Of a DNA stretch of 64,000 nucleotides, positions 53,108-60,370 are shown one piece after another (position 1 is the first letter of the stretch; the number at the start of each line of letters is the position of its first letter). The translations under genes and the position numbers were made by a program. The stretch is from NCBI RefSeq assembly GCF_042408735.1, contig NZ_JBHOQV010000187.1, forward strand, positions 1-64,000, given 5' to 3'. Below the pieces are notes generated by a model, which did not search any database, was not told the DNA's origin, and saw only the letters and a list, made by a program, of their open reading frames with translations. Source of the DNA: Thermogemmatispora sp042408735. GTDB taxonomy: Bacteria; Chloroflexota; Ktedonobacteria; Ktedonobacterales; Ktedonobacteraceae.

Positions 53108-54115
53108 CTACGATTCCAACCTACCACGACGAACCTGCCGCCCCGAAGGAAAGCGAACCCTCCTTGCAGGTGAATACTGGTCATGATCAACCAAAGCATC
53201 CGCGCTCCTAAAATCAGACAGATAAACCTCTGAGGTCACCTGGACCGAAGCGTGGCCAAGCGTTGTCGATAACTTGAACAAATCTCCCCCAGCAAGCAAA
53301 TACTGCTTTGCAAAAGTATGCCGAAAAACGTGAGGATGCACACGAGGGCACTCACCACGCTCGACCTGGCTCTCAAGACCAGCAGACCTCACCAAACGAT
53401 CCAGAATAAACCTAACCCCCCTAACCGTCAATGGACCACGACGCCCGAGAAAAAGACGGCTACTATAGGACACCGAAGCAAACCGAGGCCGAGCCACCTG
53501 CAGATAGCGAAACAATACCTTCACAACCGCAGGATACAGCCCAACCACCCGCTCTTTCCTTCCCTTTCCCCTCACCTTCAAACACCGATGCCTCAGATCC
53601 AGGTCACTCAGCTCAAGACCAACCAGCTCCGAAACCCTGATCCCCGTATCCAGCAAAACCGCCACAATTGCATAATCCCGCAACCCATCCCTAGTAGAGA
53701 CATCGCAAGCCCCCAACAAAGCCTCCACCTGCTCCGGACGTAACGTCAGCTTCACCCTCTTCTCCAACTTTGGCTTCCTCAAACGCCCCGAGGGATCACT
53801 ATCTAGCAAACGCTCCTCATGACACCATCGAAAAAAAGCCTTGATCAGACTTACATGCAAAACAAACGTTGACAATGCTAGCCGCCTCTGACCACCACCA
53901 GCTATCCCACGATCTTCAGAAGAAGAAGAACGTAGAAACTGTAAAAACTCTCTGAGATGAAAGAGAGTCACAGCCTCCAAATGCTCCACTCCCTTACCTA
54001 CTAACCACCGTGCCAACAAAGACAATACCCTCCGATACAGCTGAACTGTCCCAACCGACCGCCCACGTACTTCCAGATCCAACAGAAACTGGTCTACAGC
54101 CTCATCAAAACGCAT
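53108..54115 (-). CDS. Tyrosine recombinase (integrase)
   Basis: 335 residues of the XerC/XerD-like tyrosine recombinase family. The N-terminal SAM-like domain (about 1-110) has FDEAVDQFLLDLEVRGRSVGTVQLYRRVL. The catalytic domain shows R in DTGIRVSELVGLEL, HxxR in HPHVFRHTFAKQYLL, H in LGHASVQVTSEVY and the nucleophile Y in SEVYLSDF. The ATG at 54115 follows GGAGAGGAGTAGG and starts one base after the rep stop codon, so the two are coupled. It probably catalyses recombination between the ATAATAGCATT ends. The coding strand is rich in T, unlike most host genes nearby. Confidence 0.9.
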   Translation of the reverse strand: MRFDEAVDQFLLDLEVRGRSVGTVQLYRRVLSLLARWLVGKGVEHLEAVTLFHLREFLQFLRSSSSEDRGIAGGGQRRLALSTFVLHVSLIKAFFRWCHEERLLDSDPSGRLRKPKLEKRVKLTLRPEQVEALLGACDVSTRDGLRDYAIVAVLLDTGIRVSELVGLELSDLDLRHRCLKVRGKGRKERVVGLYPAVVKVLFRYLQVARPRFASVSYSSRLFLGRRGPLTVRGVRFILDRLVRSAGLESQVERGECPRVHPHVFRHTFAKQYLLAGGDLFKLSTTLGHASVQVTSEVYLSDFRSADALVDHDQYSPARRVRFPSGRQVRRGRLES

Positions 54116-54116
54116 C

Positions 54117-55103
54117 CTACTCCTCTCCTTCCTGAGCAAACCACTCTGCAGAACGTATCACGAACCGTGACAACTTCCACTCCCCAGCTCTCCACTGCTC
54201 AAGACGCTCCCTCAACACCCGCTCCAAGACCCGCCTGTACTGCCACACCGAGTCAAACTCCCCGTGCCACTCCCACAACAGCCAGCCAGCCTCGGTCCGA
54301 TCACCCGCAGGTGGATGATCAGTCACGCCACCATCCTGCCGCAGCATCCCAGCTCGCTCTTCCTCCTGACCCTCCTCTGCCTTCCCCTGGCCACACAACA
54401 GCCGCCGCAGTACCGCCACCGACTGTTCAAAGAACCGACGCGAGTACCGCAGCCGCCGCGTCCGCACCTGCCACCTGCCCACAGCCTTGAGCAGGTACTT
54501 CGTCACATACGAAGCCACCTTGCCCGAACGCACCCGCTCGACATACACCACATACGCCTCTCGCTCCTCTGCCTCTTCTCCCTGTCGCCGACCACGCGTC
54601 GCCGAGCGCCACAGCTCCGAGATCACCCCATGCGGCAGATACGCTACCCCCTTGATCAGCACATGCCAGTGCAGCCACCCATTGCGATGCCACTCCGGCA
54701 CCGCCAGATACTCAATCCGATACGCCGGACGGCCCTCCCGCCTGGAACCACGCCTGACCGCCTGCACCCAGGTCGTCAGCGCCCGCGACGCCTCCTGAAG
54801 CGTCCGACCCGCCCTGGTCAGCGTCACAAAGAGCGCCGGCTCCGCCTGCTCAATCAACCGCCTCCACACCAGCACCTTGCGTGGCCCACAATAGCGACAC
54901 GACCACCGCCCACACCGCATCGGCACCATCTCTCCCGTCTCCCGCGAGACCAGCCGATGTCGCAACGCCCAGGGATGCCCGCAGACAAACCACCTCCACG
55001 TCCCATCCGCCAGCCGCTCACGAGCACTCCTCTCCACAGCCACAGTCGGGAGAGCAGCACGTGGCCACTCTCCCGCCGCCCCTGCCACTTGCTCACTCCC
55101 CAT
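54117..55103 (-). CDS. HUH-type rolling-circle replication initiator (Rep)
   Basis: 328 residues. An N-terminal cysteine cluster (C41, C64, C69, C72, in CGRWSCRYCGPRK) is likely zinc-binding. The HUH endonuclease motifs follow: FVTLTRAG (about 92-99, motif 1), GWLHWHVLIKG with the metal pair H145/H147 (motif 2) and VASYVTKYLLK with Y199, K202 and Y203 (motif 3). It would nick one strand of an origin and stay covalently bound through tyrosine. The ATG at 55103 follows GGAGGAAGC; it overlaps the previous gene's end by 11 bases. It may also act as a transfer relaxase. Confidence 0.85.
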   Translation of the reverse strand: MGSEQVAGAAGEWPRAALPTVAVERSARERLADGTWRWFVCGHPWALRHRLVSRETGEMVPMRCGRWSCRYCGPRKVLVWRRLIEQAEPALFVTLTRAGRTLQEASRALTTWVQAVRRGSRREGRPAYRIEYLAVPEWHRNGWLHWHVLIKGVAYLPHGVISELWRSATRGRRQGEEAEEREAYVVYVERVRSGKVASYVTKYLLKAVGRWQVRTRRLRYSRRFFEQSVAVLRRLLCGQGKAEEGQEEERAGMLRQDGGVTDHPPAGDRTEAGWLLWEWHGEFDSVWQYRRVLERVLRERLEQWRAGEWKLSRFVIRSAEWFAQEGEE

Positions 55104-55338
55104 GCTTCCTCCACATCGCACGCCGGTCAGGCAGCTCCTGTTGCCCATACTGCAACAGGAAATGCTCCCGGCAATACCTGGCTCCATTGCACCACTCGAA
55201 CCGATCACACTCCGGCCACCGACACCGCCCCCGATCAGCCGGCCCAATAAAGCCCCTGGCCGCCTCTGCCGACAACTGCAACCGGAAGGGCCGCCGCCAG
55301 CTCGAGTACCGCTCTCCTCTTCTGCCCTGCCTCACCAC
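55093..55338 (-). CDS. Small Cys/His-rich protein
   Basis: 81 residues from GTG, overlapping rep by 11 bases. A possible zinc site is C39, C44, C50, C56 and H59 (CRWPECDRFEWCNGARYCREHF), preceded by a basic segment. It resembles small zinc-finger proteins found next to Rep genes on plasmids. Possible role: Rep accessory or DNA-binding protein. Confidence 0.65.
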   Translation of the reverse strand: MVRQGRRGERYSSWRRPFRLQLSAEAARGFIGPADRGRCRWPECDRFEWCNGARYCREHFLLQYGQQELPDRRAMWRKHGE

Positions 55339-55400
55339 AGCTCACCCCCCCACACCAGCTCGCAAGCCAGCTCTGCCAGACCAAGACCCAGCCACATCCC

Positions 55401-55823
55401 TCACGCCTCCAAGACACCCAACCGGGCATGCCACGACAGCAAACAGTCGTCCTGGACCTCCCAACGGACCCCTGCCCACGCCACCAATGCCTCACAGACC
55501 TCCGCTAGCACCCTCTTGTGCTTCATCCTCGCCCAGTCTCGCAAACGCTCCATGGACCAACGAAACCCAGACCAGTCCCACAAACGCACCTCTCTGCCCC
55601 CTACAGTCACTCCGTCCCCATACACCGCAGGCCCCTGCAGAAACACCAGCAGCGCTACCAGCAGCGCTGCCCCTCCTCGTAAGCGGCCCACCATCGCCAG
55701 ACACATCAAGCTCGCGAACTCCTCTCCCAGCCGCGGCCACTCCTCCAAGAAGCGCTCAACCACCTCCTGATAGCGATCCAGCCCCGACCGCTCCAAGGCC
55801 AGCACGATGTCCATGCCAGTCAT
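55401..55823 (-). CDS. Element protein of unknown function (140 aa)
   Basis: 140 residues. The N-terminal part (about 1-40) is helical (LALERSGLDRYQEVVERFLEEWP), then a hydrophobic segment (about 48-70, GGAALLVALLVFLQGPAV) that could be a membrane helix, then WDWSGFRWSMERLRDWARMKHKRV and a C-terminal tryptophan-rich region. AAGGAGG lies eight bases before the ATG at 55823. It is the first gene after the non-coding gap; no family recognised. Confidence 0.65.
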   Translation of the reverse strand: MTGMDIVLALERSGLDRYQEVVERFLEEWPRLGEEFASLMCLAMVGRLRGGAALLVALLVFLQGPAVYGDGVTVGGREVRLWDWSGFRWSMERLRDWARMKHKRVLAEVCEALVAWAGVRWEVQDDCLLSWHARLGVLEA

Positions 55824-56278
55824 CGCCCATCCCTCCTTCACAGACTTGTGTGACTTACGCTTCTTGAGATCAAGTGAAGGGGCGGCGAGTCGCGCGCTTC
55901 GCGCGCGCACGCCGCGCTTCGCGCGGCTGCTCGCCACACCCCCCTCCAAGCGGAAGGGCTGGCACGCGCTGGTCTCTCACGCGCAGGCCCCAGGCCCTCC
56001 ACAGCACTGCCGCCCGCCGCCGCTCGCATCCAGACCCACGCGCGTGCCAGCCCCCTGGCGAAGCTGTTCCGCGCCCGCTCGACGGCCCAGGCTTCGCCAG
56101 CCAGGCCCCACACCCCTTCCACTCCACTCCCGCCGGCGTCAAGGCCAAGACGAGCGCCCTTCGGGCGGCCTTGACCCCGGCTCCTGGCTGGCTGCCTTCC
56201 CTGGCAGGAGCGGGCGCGGGAACAAAGGGCGCGGCAGACCCCCCGGGGGAGGGTTCTCCTCTCCCGAGGTCCCATGCC
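55824..56278. other. Structured non-coding gap (candidate origin)
   Basis: A 455-base gap, the longest in the element. At 55884-55935 a stem GGCGAG/CTCGCC encloses two perfect hairpins, GCGCGC-TTC-GCGCGC (55892-55906) and GCCGCGC-TTC-GCGCGGC (55911-55927). At 56138-56175 GTCAAGGCC/GGCCTTGAC encloses GCCC-TTC-GGGC (56156-56166). All three inner hairpins have the same TTC triloop (GAA on the minus strand). The open frames across the gap look spurious (arginine/alanine-rich, no ribosome site). It could be a Rep nicking site or a single-strand origin. Confidence 0.55.
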
Positions 56279-56902
56279 TCAGCCCCCCGACGCAGTACGC
56301 CGGTCCTGGTACCACTTCTGCAGAGGATTGAGCGGCACCGGCAACCGCGGCCCCTCTGCCACCGGCCCAGCCGGCCCCCGCTGCGCTGGTGGCGCAGGCG
56401 ACACCGTCGAGGGCACCACCCGCTTTGGCTCCGGCCCCGACACCGACACCGGAGCCGCGCCGCGCTCACGCATCAGATCGGCATCCAGAGCCGCCAGCAC
56501 CAGCGTCGTCAGCGGCAGAATCGACAGCGTCAGCACCACCACCCACCACATCGCCGGCCACCGGGCCGCCAGGCTCCCGAGCCACTGCAACCGCGGCAGC
56601 GCCACCAGCGCATGCAGCACATTGGCCACCACTTCAACCCACTCGTACACCAGTGCTACCCCCAGCAACATGCCCAAACGACGCTTGGAAAGCACGCGCA
56701 GCGCAATCGCCCGCATCACCAGAAAGCCAGTGAGCGCAAACGCGCTCGTGACTGCCCCCGCCTCAATCATCCCAAGCCAACCCTGCACCACGTCCGAAAA
56801 CAGCCAGAAAATCGAAGCCGCGGAAGCTGCCGAAAACACCAACGCCACCACCCGCAACAACCCATGCAGCATCTCATGCAACAAGCGATCAAACCAGCGC
56901 AT
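56279..56902 (-). CDS. Element membrane protein (207 aa)
   Basis: 207 residues with about four membrane helices in residues 8-150, an Arg/Lys segment between helices 2 and 3 (RVLSKRRLGMLLG), and a cytoplasmic Pro/Arg-rich tail (150-207). CAGGGGAGGTGACAG precedes the ATG. Possible membrane component of transfer or virion assembly; no family recognised. It is followed by the non-coding gap. Confidence 0.7.
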   Translation of the reverse strand: MRWFDRLLHEMLHGLLRVVALVFSAASAASIFWLFSDVVQGWLGMIEAGAVTSAFALTGFLVMRAIALRVLSKRRLGMLLGVALVYEWVEVVANVLHALVALPRLQWLGSLAARWPAMWWVVVLTLSILPLTTLVLAALDADLMRERGAAPVSVSGPEPKRVVPSTVSPAPPAQRGPAGPVAEGPRLPVPLNPLQKWYQDRRTASGG

Positions 56903-56922
56903 CTGTCACCTCCCCTGCTTGC

Positions 56923-57252
56923 CTACGATGTCGGCACCACCTGTGCCACCAGTTGGAGAAACCCCTTCACCCGCTTGTCAATCACCAGCAACCCCACATT
57001 CGCATCCTCCTCAGGCAGGCGGAGATGCTGCTGAGCAAACTTGAGCAACTCTTCCTGAGAAGCCCGACCCGCCTTGACCTCCTTCTGCAACTGCTGTACC
57101 TCTGCCAGCCCTGGCCACCCTCCAACCACCTTGATGTGATACTGAGGACGCTCTCCCCGCGGAGTCAGCACCTCTCGATCCACCACCACCAGGTCGATGC
57201 TATCCACAAACCGACCAATCTGGGCAAACTCAACACGTCCGTTCAGATACAT
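56923..57252 (-). CDS. Element protein of unknown function (109 aa)
   Basis: 109 residues with alternating beta and helix character (LNGRVEFAQIGRFVDSIDLVVVDREVL; then AEVQQLQKEVKAGRASQEELLKFAQQHL). The end LLVIDKRVKGFLQLVAQVV is hydrophobic but not clearly membrane-spanning. It overlaps the preceding gene by 10 bases. No family recognised. Confidence 0.65.
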   Translation of the reverse strand: MYLNGRVEFAQIGRFVDSIDLVVVDREVLTPRGERPQYHIKVVGGWPGLAEVQQLQKEVKAGRASQEELLKFAQQHLRLPEEDANVGLLVIDKRVKGFLQLVAQVVPTS

Positions 57253-57677
57253 TCCTGTCCTCCTTTCTCACAACGCGCCTGTAATAACCACGCCAGCCGG
57301 TCCCACAACGGCCTGTCATCGCCCTCGCCACAAATCAGCCGGGCAACCGCACACTCCTGCTGAGCCTCAAGCTGCTGCGCCTCTTGCAGCAAACGTTCGT
57401 AAAACCGATACAGCTCTTCCTCGCCCTCCTCCTCAAAAACCACCAGCAACTGATGCATCCGCGCCTGCCACCCAACGAAATCGATGACCGGAATCCGCAC
57501 TTCCCCTTCCTCGCTGCCAAACACCGGCACTTCGATAAAGCCCCAGGCCGGACCCGGGAAGGGCATCACCACCGCCATCCTCGCCAGCACCTCTGCCTTG
57601 CCCTCCGCATCCAGCCGATCCAACAGCTCCTCAAACAGCCGCTTGATGACCGGCTCACCCATCGACTCGCTCATCAC
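57243..57677 (-). CDS. Element protein of unknown function (144 aa)
   Basis: 144 residues, acidic and helical (VIKRLFEELLDRLDAEGKAEVLARM, and EEEGEEELYRFYERLLQEAQQLEAQQ). AAAGGAGG precedes the ATG. It overlaps the 56923 gene by 10 bases and follows a 56-base gap. No family recognised. Confidence 0.65.
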   Translation of the reverse strand: MMSESMGEPVIKRLFEELLDRLDAEGKAEVLARMAVVMPFPGPAWGFIEVPVFGSEEGEVRIPVIDFVGWQARMHQLLVVFEEEGEEELYRFYERLLQEAQQLEAQQECAVARLICGEGDDRPLWDRLAWLLQARCEKGGQECI

Positions 57678-57733
57678 AGCCTCCTTTCACAGGCAGGGGA
57701 ACGAGCATCCCCGTTCCCCTGCCAACAGAGCTA

Positions 57734-57985
57734 CTACGGCATCCGCTCCCACGCACGCTCCTCCTCTACCTCCGACCCGGCATCCCGCGAAGGACACACC
57801 CAGTAATCACCCTCCCAGTCCCGCGGATCGGACCGAGGACGCAGCGTCACCAGCCCCACCACAAAGAGCACCATTGCCAGCGCAACAGTGACAATCGCCA
57901 CCGTCGTGTAGTCAAAAAACAGCATCGCTCCAAACATCCCCACCAGCAGAAGCACCAGCAACCCAACAAAACGCGAGATCGTCAT
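57734..57985 (-). CDS. Element small membrane protein (83 aa)
   Basis: 83 residues. Two hydrophobic helices lie near residues 3-23 (FVGLLVLLLVGMFGAMLFF) and 27-49, followed by a charged tail (RPRSDPRDWEGDYWVCPSRD). GGAGGTGGGTC precedes the ATG at 57985. Its size and two-helix hairpin recall small phage or plasmid membrane proteins; no family is recognised. Confidence 0.65.
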   Translation of the reverse strand: MTISRFVGLLVLLLVGMFGAMLFFDYTTVAIVTVALAMVLFVVGLVTLRPRSDPRDWEGDYWVCPSRDAGSEVEEERAWERMP

Positions 57986-57995
57986 GACCCACCTC

Positions 57996-58457
57996 CTAAT
58001 AGCGCCGAGCGGCAAGCGTCTGCTTGACCTCTCCTACGATCATCTGTACATCCGCAAGCGTCAGGACACCCACCACAAACCGATCAACCCAGTCCACAAC
58101 CAGCCTCGCCCACTCCGGCAGCTCCACTCCCTCCTCCAGTCCCTCCTCGGCCTCCTCTCCGTCCTCCCCGCTCTCTTCCTCGTCAACAGGAGGCCCCGAC
58201 AGGTACACCCGCAACCGCGACACAAACACCGGATAGCCCAGCTCAGACTCAAGAAAGCGAGAGAGCGGACAGTTCCAGCCCGAACACGCGCGCCCAACGG
58301 TACGCTGTCCCTGCAACCCCAACTGCCGAAGCCACGCCTCAAACCGGGCCAGCGTCAGCACACGCCGGATCTGCCGATATGCCTGCTCCCTCTGCCAGAC
58401 CACCGCATCCTCCGCCAGCTCAACTCGCCCCATCGACTCACGCTGTTGCCAGCTCAT
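57996..58457 (-). CDS. Element protein of unknown function (153 aa)
   Basis: 153 residues. A helical N-terminal half (EQAYRQIRRVLTLARFEAWLRQLGLQ) with a possible cysteine pair (ACSGWNC), a very acidic linker (about 90-110, EEESGEDGEEAEEGLEEG) and a C-terminal helix. Its stop lies about 10 bases before the next gene's start. It overlaps the 58454 gene by four bases (ATGA). Confidence 0.65.
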   Translation of the reverse strand: MSWQQRESMGRVELAEDAVVWQREQAYRQIRRVLTLARFEAWLRQLGLQGQRTVGRACSGWNCPLSRFLESELGYPVFVSRLRVYLSGPPVDEEESGEDGEEAEEGLEEGVELPEWARLVVDWVDRFVVGVLTLADVQMIVGEVKQTLAARRY

Positions 58458-58900
58458 AAGACACCTCTCCTGAATGAGGAACCACGCTTGGATGAACCAG
58501 CCTTAAGAAAGGGATCCCTGTCAAACACCGCCCGCCAGCCATACCGCATCAGCAGCAGCGCCACCCGCACCACATGGAATTGATCCTCATCCAAGAACCG
58601 AAGATCCAAAGGAGACACCCGCTTGTACCCCTCGTACCCTCCCAACACCAGCAACCAGTACAGCAACACGTTCTGCCATGCCGACTGCCCCGGCAGCCGT
58701 AGCACCTCCTCAACGGCCCGCCAACGCAACCGCCGACCCTGAAACAACCCCTGTGCCTCTACCTGCTGCCACAGGCCCGAAAACGCTGTCAGCCCATACA
58801 GCAGCAAGACCTCTTCATTTCCCAAGGCATCAAACGCAAGCCGACAGCACGCCCCAGCAAAACGACTGGCATGCTCCTGAGACAGGAAGCAAGACCGCAT
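58454..58900 (-). CDS. Element protein of unknown function (148 aa)
   Basis: 148 residues. Helical and rich in aromatic residues (WRAVEEVLRLPGQSAWQNVLLYWLLVLGGYEGYKRV). One moderately hydrophobic stretch (about 75-92) may be a helix packed in a domain rather than the membrane. GGGAGGTGAGTGCG precedes the ATG at 58900. No family recognised. Confidence 0.65.
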   Translation of the reverse strand: MRSCFLSQEHASRFAGACCRLAFDALGNEEVLLLYGLTAFSGLWQQVEAQGLFQGRRLRWRAVEEVLRLPGQSAWQNVLLYWLLVLGGYEGYKRVSPLDLRFLDEDQFHVVRVALLLMRYGWRAVFDRDPFLKAGSSKRGSSFRRGVL

Positions 58901-58905
58901 CGCAC

Positions 58906-59304
58906 TCACCTCCCAATCAGCTTCACAGAGCCATCCGACCAACGCAGTTCATCACCTTGCCGCCAGCCAACCCGAGCACCCCGCTCCATCCAGTACCTCG
59001 CCAGGAAGGCAGCCCCAACCTCACCACTTGGCCCTGCCTGAGCATCCCCAGGCCGCTCCTCAAGCCACCCACCAAAGACAGGAGCCTCATTAGCCCAGCG
59101 AACCAACCAGGGATGATCAGCAAGCACAGTGAAATCAATCACATATCCCCCCTCAGCCAGGAAGGGAAGCATCCCAGACAAACTGCCCCCGATCCAAACC
59201 ATCAACAGGTCATCCTCATCATCCTTGTCATACTCGAAAAACGCCCGCACATCACCCGCAACCGCTACAAGCAGCAGCAGCAACCTCTTCGTCTGAGAAC
59301 CCAT
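58906..59304 (-). CDS. Element protein of unknown function (132 aa)
   Basis: 132 residues. It begins with a basic-then-hydrophobic segment (KRLLLLLVAVAGDVRAFF, residues 6-23) that could be a signal or membrane anchor, then an acidic stretch (EYDKDDEDD) and a tryptophan-rich domain ending LARYWMERGARVGWRQGDELRW. The ATG overlaps the stop of the upstream gene (TAATG). Possibly exported. Confidence 0.65.
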   Translation of the reverse strand: MGSQTKRLLLLLVAVAGDVRAFFEYDKDDEDDLLMVWIGGSLSGMLPFLAEGGYVIDFTVLADHPWLVRWANEAPVFGGWLEERPGDAQAGPSGEVGAAFLARYWMERGARVGWRQGDELRWSDGSVKLIGR

Positions 59305-59615
59305 TACTGATCAGCCTCCTCCCACTGATGCAGCAATCGCCAGACAGCTCGCCCAAAACGCCGGTTATCATCGCCACGCCCAAGCGCGTGGCGCCCAGCA
59401 AGAATGCCCCGGAGAAACCCAGCGGTGAACACCTCGGCCCGCTCGAGGGGATCAGGACAACGACGCCACCCAAAGCGCCGGTATCGCCGCCGCACGCCAC
59501 GCAAGTAATCAGCCACCTCCTCAGCCGAATCACGCTGACAGTAGTAGTACCTGTAATTCCGGATCCCGCTGCGGAAAGCCTCCCGAAAAAACTGACGCCG
59601 CTCTTCTGCATTCAT
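59304..59615 (-). CDS. Element protein of unknown function (103 aa)
   Basis: 103 residues, strongly basic and helical (REAFRSGIRNYRYYYCQRDSAEEVADYLRGVRRRYRRFGWRRC). GGGAGGTCTGT precedes the ATG at 59615. It is the first gene after the regulator. It could bind nucleic acid; no family recognised. Confidence 0.65.
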   Translation of the reverse strand: MNAEERRQFFREAFRSGIRNYRYYYCQRDSAEEVADYLRGVRRRYRRFGWRRCPDPLERAEVFTAGFLRGILAGRHALGRGDDNRRFGRAVWRLLHQWEEADQ

Positions 59616-59853
59616 ACAGACCTCCCAAAAGACAACAAGGCCCAGGGCCATCAGCCCACCAACAAGCACGCGCATTCCGCCGCTCGCTGATGGGCTTGAC
59701 AGCCCCAGGCCCAAAATGGGATAATACCCACGAGCCTCGCTACACATGTACACTGTGACTGGTCGCCTCCCCAAGCAGAGCCAGCCACAGCAACTGCAAT
59801 CAGCGAGCACCGGAGCGCTCAAGGCCCCAACTTGGGCGCTCCATTCACTTCAG

Positions 59854-60081
59854 CTACCTCAAAACAACTCCGTCAAGGTCAGCAAGTCTCACCGTCCCTA
59901 AATTTGATTTCCTCCTCTCGTCGTTAATAGCCCTCAGAATTTTAAGAACGGTTGCCTTCCTCACAGGTTCTCCTGACAGCACCCTGGAAATTGTCGCCCG
60001 AGCTAGACGCGTCTGATGAGACAAGTCCGAAACACTCCAACCCAGTTCCTCCAACAACTGATCAAGCGTGTACCTAGCCAT
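59854..60081 (-). CDS. XRE-type HTH regulator of the element
   Basis: 75 residues, a single helix-turn-helix domain: LLEELGWSVSDLSHQTRLARATISRVLSGEPVRKATVLKILRAIN. It resembles phage and element repressors. AAAGGGGG precedes the ATG at 60081. It is the first gene of the minus-strand operon, 43 bases downstream of the predicted start site. The inverted repeat CTTTGCC/GGCAAAG upstream is a plausible operator, giving autoregulation. Confidence 0.8.
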   Translation of the reverse strand: MARYTLDQLLEELGWSVSDLSHQTRLARATISRVLSGEPVRKATVLKILRAINDERRKSNLGTVRLADLDGVVLR

Positions 60082-60130
60082 AAGCACCCCCTTTCATCAA
60101 TCCCTCACCAACCTACGACCTCCTATGGCA

Positions 60131-60159
60131 ATCATAGCACATAAGAGCGAAGATATCAA
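60131..60159 (-). promoter_or_regulatory. Promoter of the element operon
   Basis: On the minus strand TTGATA (60159-60154), 17-base spacer, TATGAT (60136-60131). It reads into the XRE gene and probably the whole element. No other clear promoter pair was found between its genes. Confidence 0.65.
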
Positions 60160-60183
60160 TACCCTCCTAAAAACAATGCGAAA

Positions 60184-60203
60184 CTTTGCCAAACTAGGCA
60201 AAG
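60184..60203. promoter_or_regulatory. Candidate XRE operator
   Basis: CTTTGCC (60184-60190) and GGCAAAG (60197-60203) are perfect inverted arms separated by six bases, 25 bases upstream of the -35 of the element promoter. This spacing suits a dimeric HTH protein. Confidence 0.5.
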
Positions 60204-60279
60204 CAAAAACACAGTATTCCTCCCAAACAAACCCCAGGGCAACACGAACCCAGCTCCGAAGGGAACTCGAAAAAACCGC

Positions 60280-60290
60280 ATAATAGCATT
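60280..60290. repeat. Right attachment-site repeat ATAATAGCATT
   Basis: The second copy of the 11-base repeat, 80 bases before the next plus-strand gene. The sequence composition returns to that of the host after it. See the left copy at 52932-52942. Confidence 0.7.
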
Positions 60291-60323
60291 TTCAGGCTAT
60301 CCGCCCCTTGAGGCGCGCCAATA

Positions 60324-60332
60324 TGGTATACT
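60324..60332 (+). promoter_or_regulatory. Extended -10 of the TPR STAND gene
   Basis: TGGTATACT, an extended -10, about 38 bases before the ATG at 60371. No good -35 is visible, which suits an extended -10. Confidence 0.45.
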
Positions 60333-60370
60333 GCACTCACCACAAGTGAAACATCGAGGTACAACGTTGT

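Larger units (their letters stand above)
52932..60290. mobile_element. Integrated rolling-circle-type mobile element (about 7.36 kb)
   Basis: Bounded by direct repeats ATAATAGCATT at both ends, inserted between fmt and a plus-strand STAND gene. All its credible genes run on the minus strand, in order XRE regulator, eight unknown proteins, a 455-base structured gap, an unknown 140-residue protein, a small Cys/His protein, an HUH-type Rep and a tyrosine recombinase. The plus strand is G-poor and C/A-rich throughout. The layout fits an integrative element that replicates by rolling circle. No relaxase separate from Rep, coupling protein, FtsK-like or Zot-like ATPase is recognised. Confidence 0.75.

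Noticed and set aside
55874..57034. A 386-codon plus-strand open frame across the element
   Set aside because: It overlaps two well-supported minus-strand genes and the structured gap, has no ribosome site and is rich in Arg, Pro and His, as expected of a chance frame opposite GC-rich coding sequence.
60127..60283. A 52-codon plus-strand frame ending inside the right repeat
   Set aside because: It overlaps the predicted promoter and operator of the XRE gene on the other strand and has only a weak ribosome site. Kept as non-coding, although the stop codon falling inside the repeat is curious.
52932..60290. Integrated filamentous (inovirus-like) prophage
   Set aside because: Rep, a small membrane protein and integration genes fit, but there is no recognisable Zot/pI assembly ATPase. 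The simpler integrative element label is used; this remains possible.
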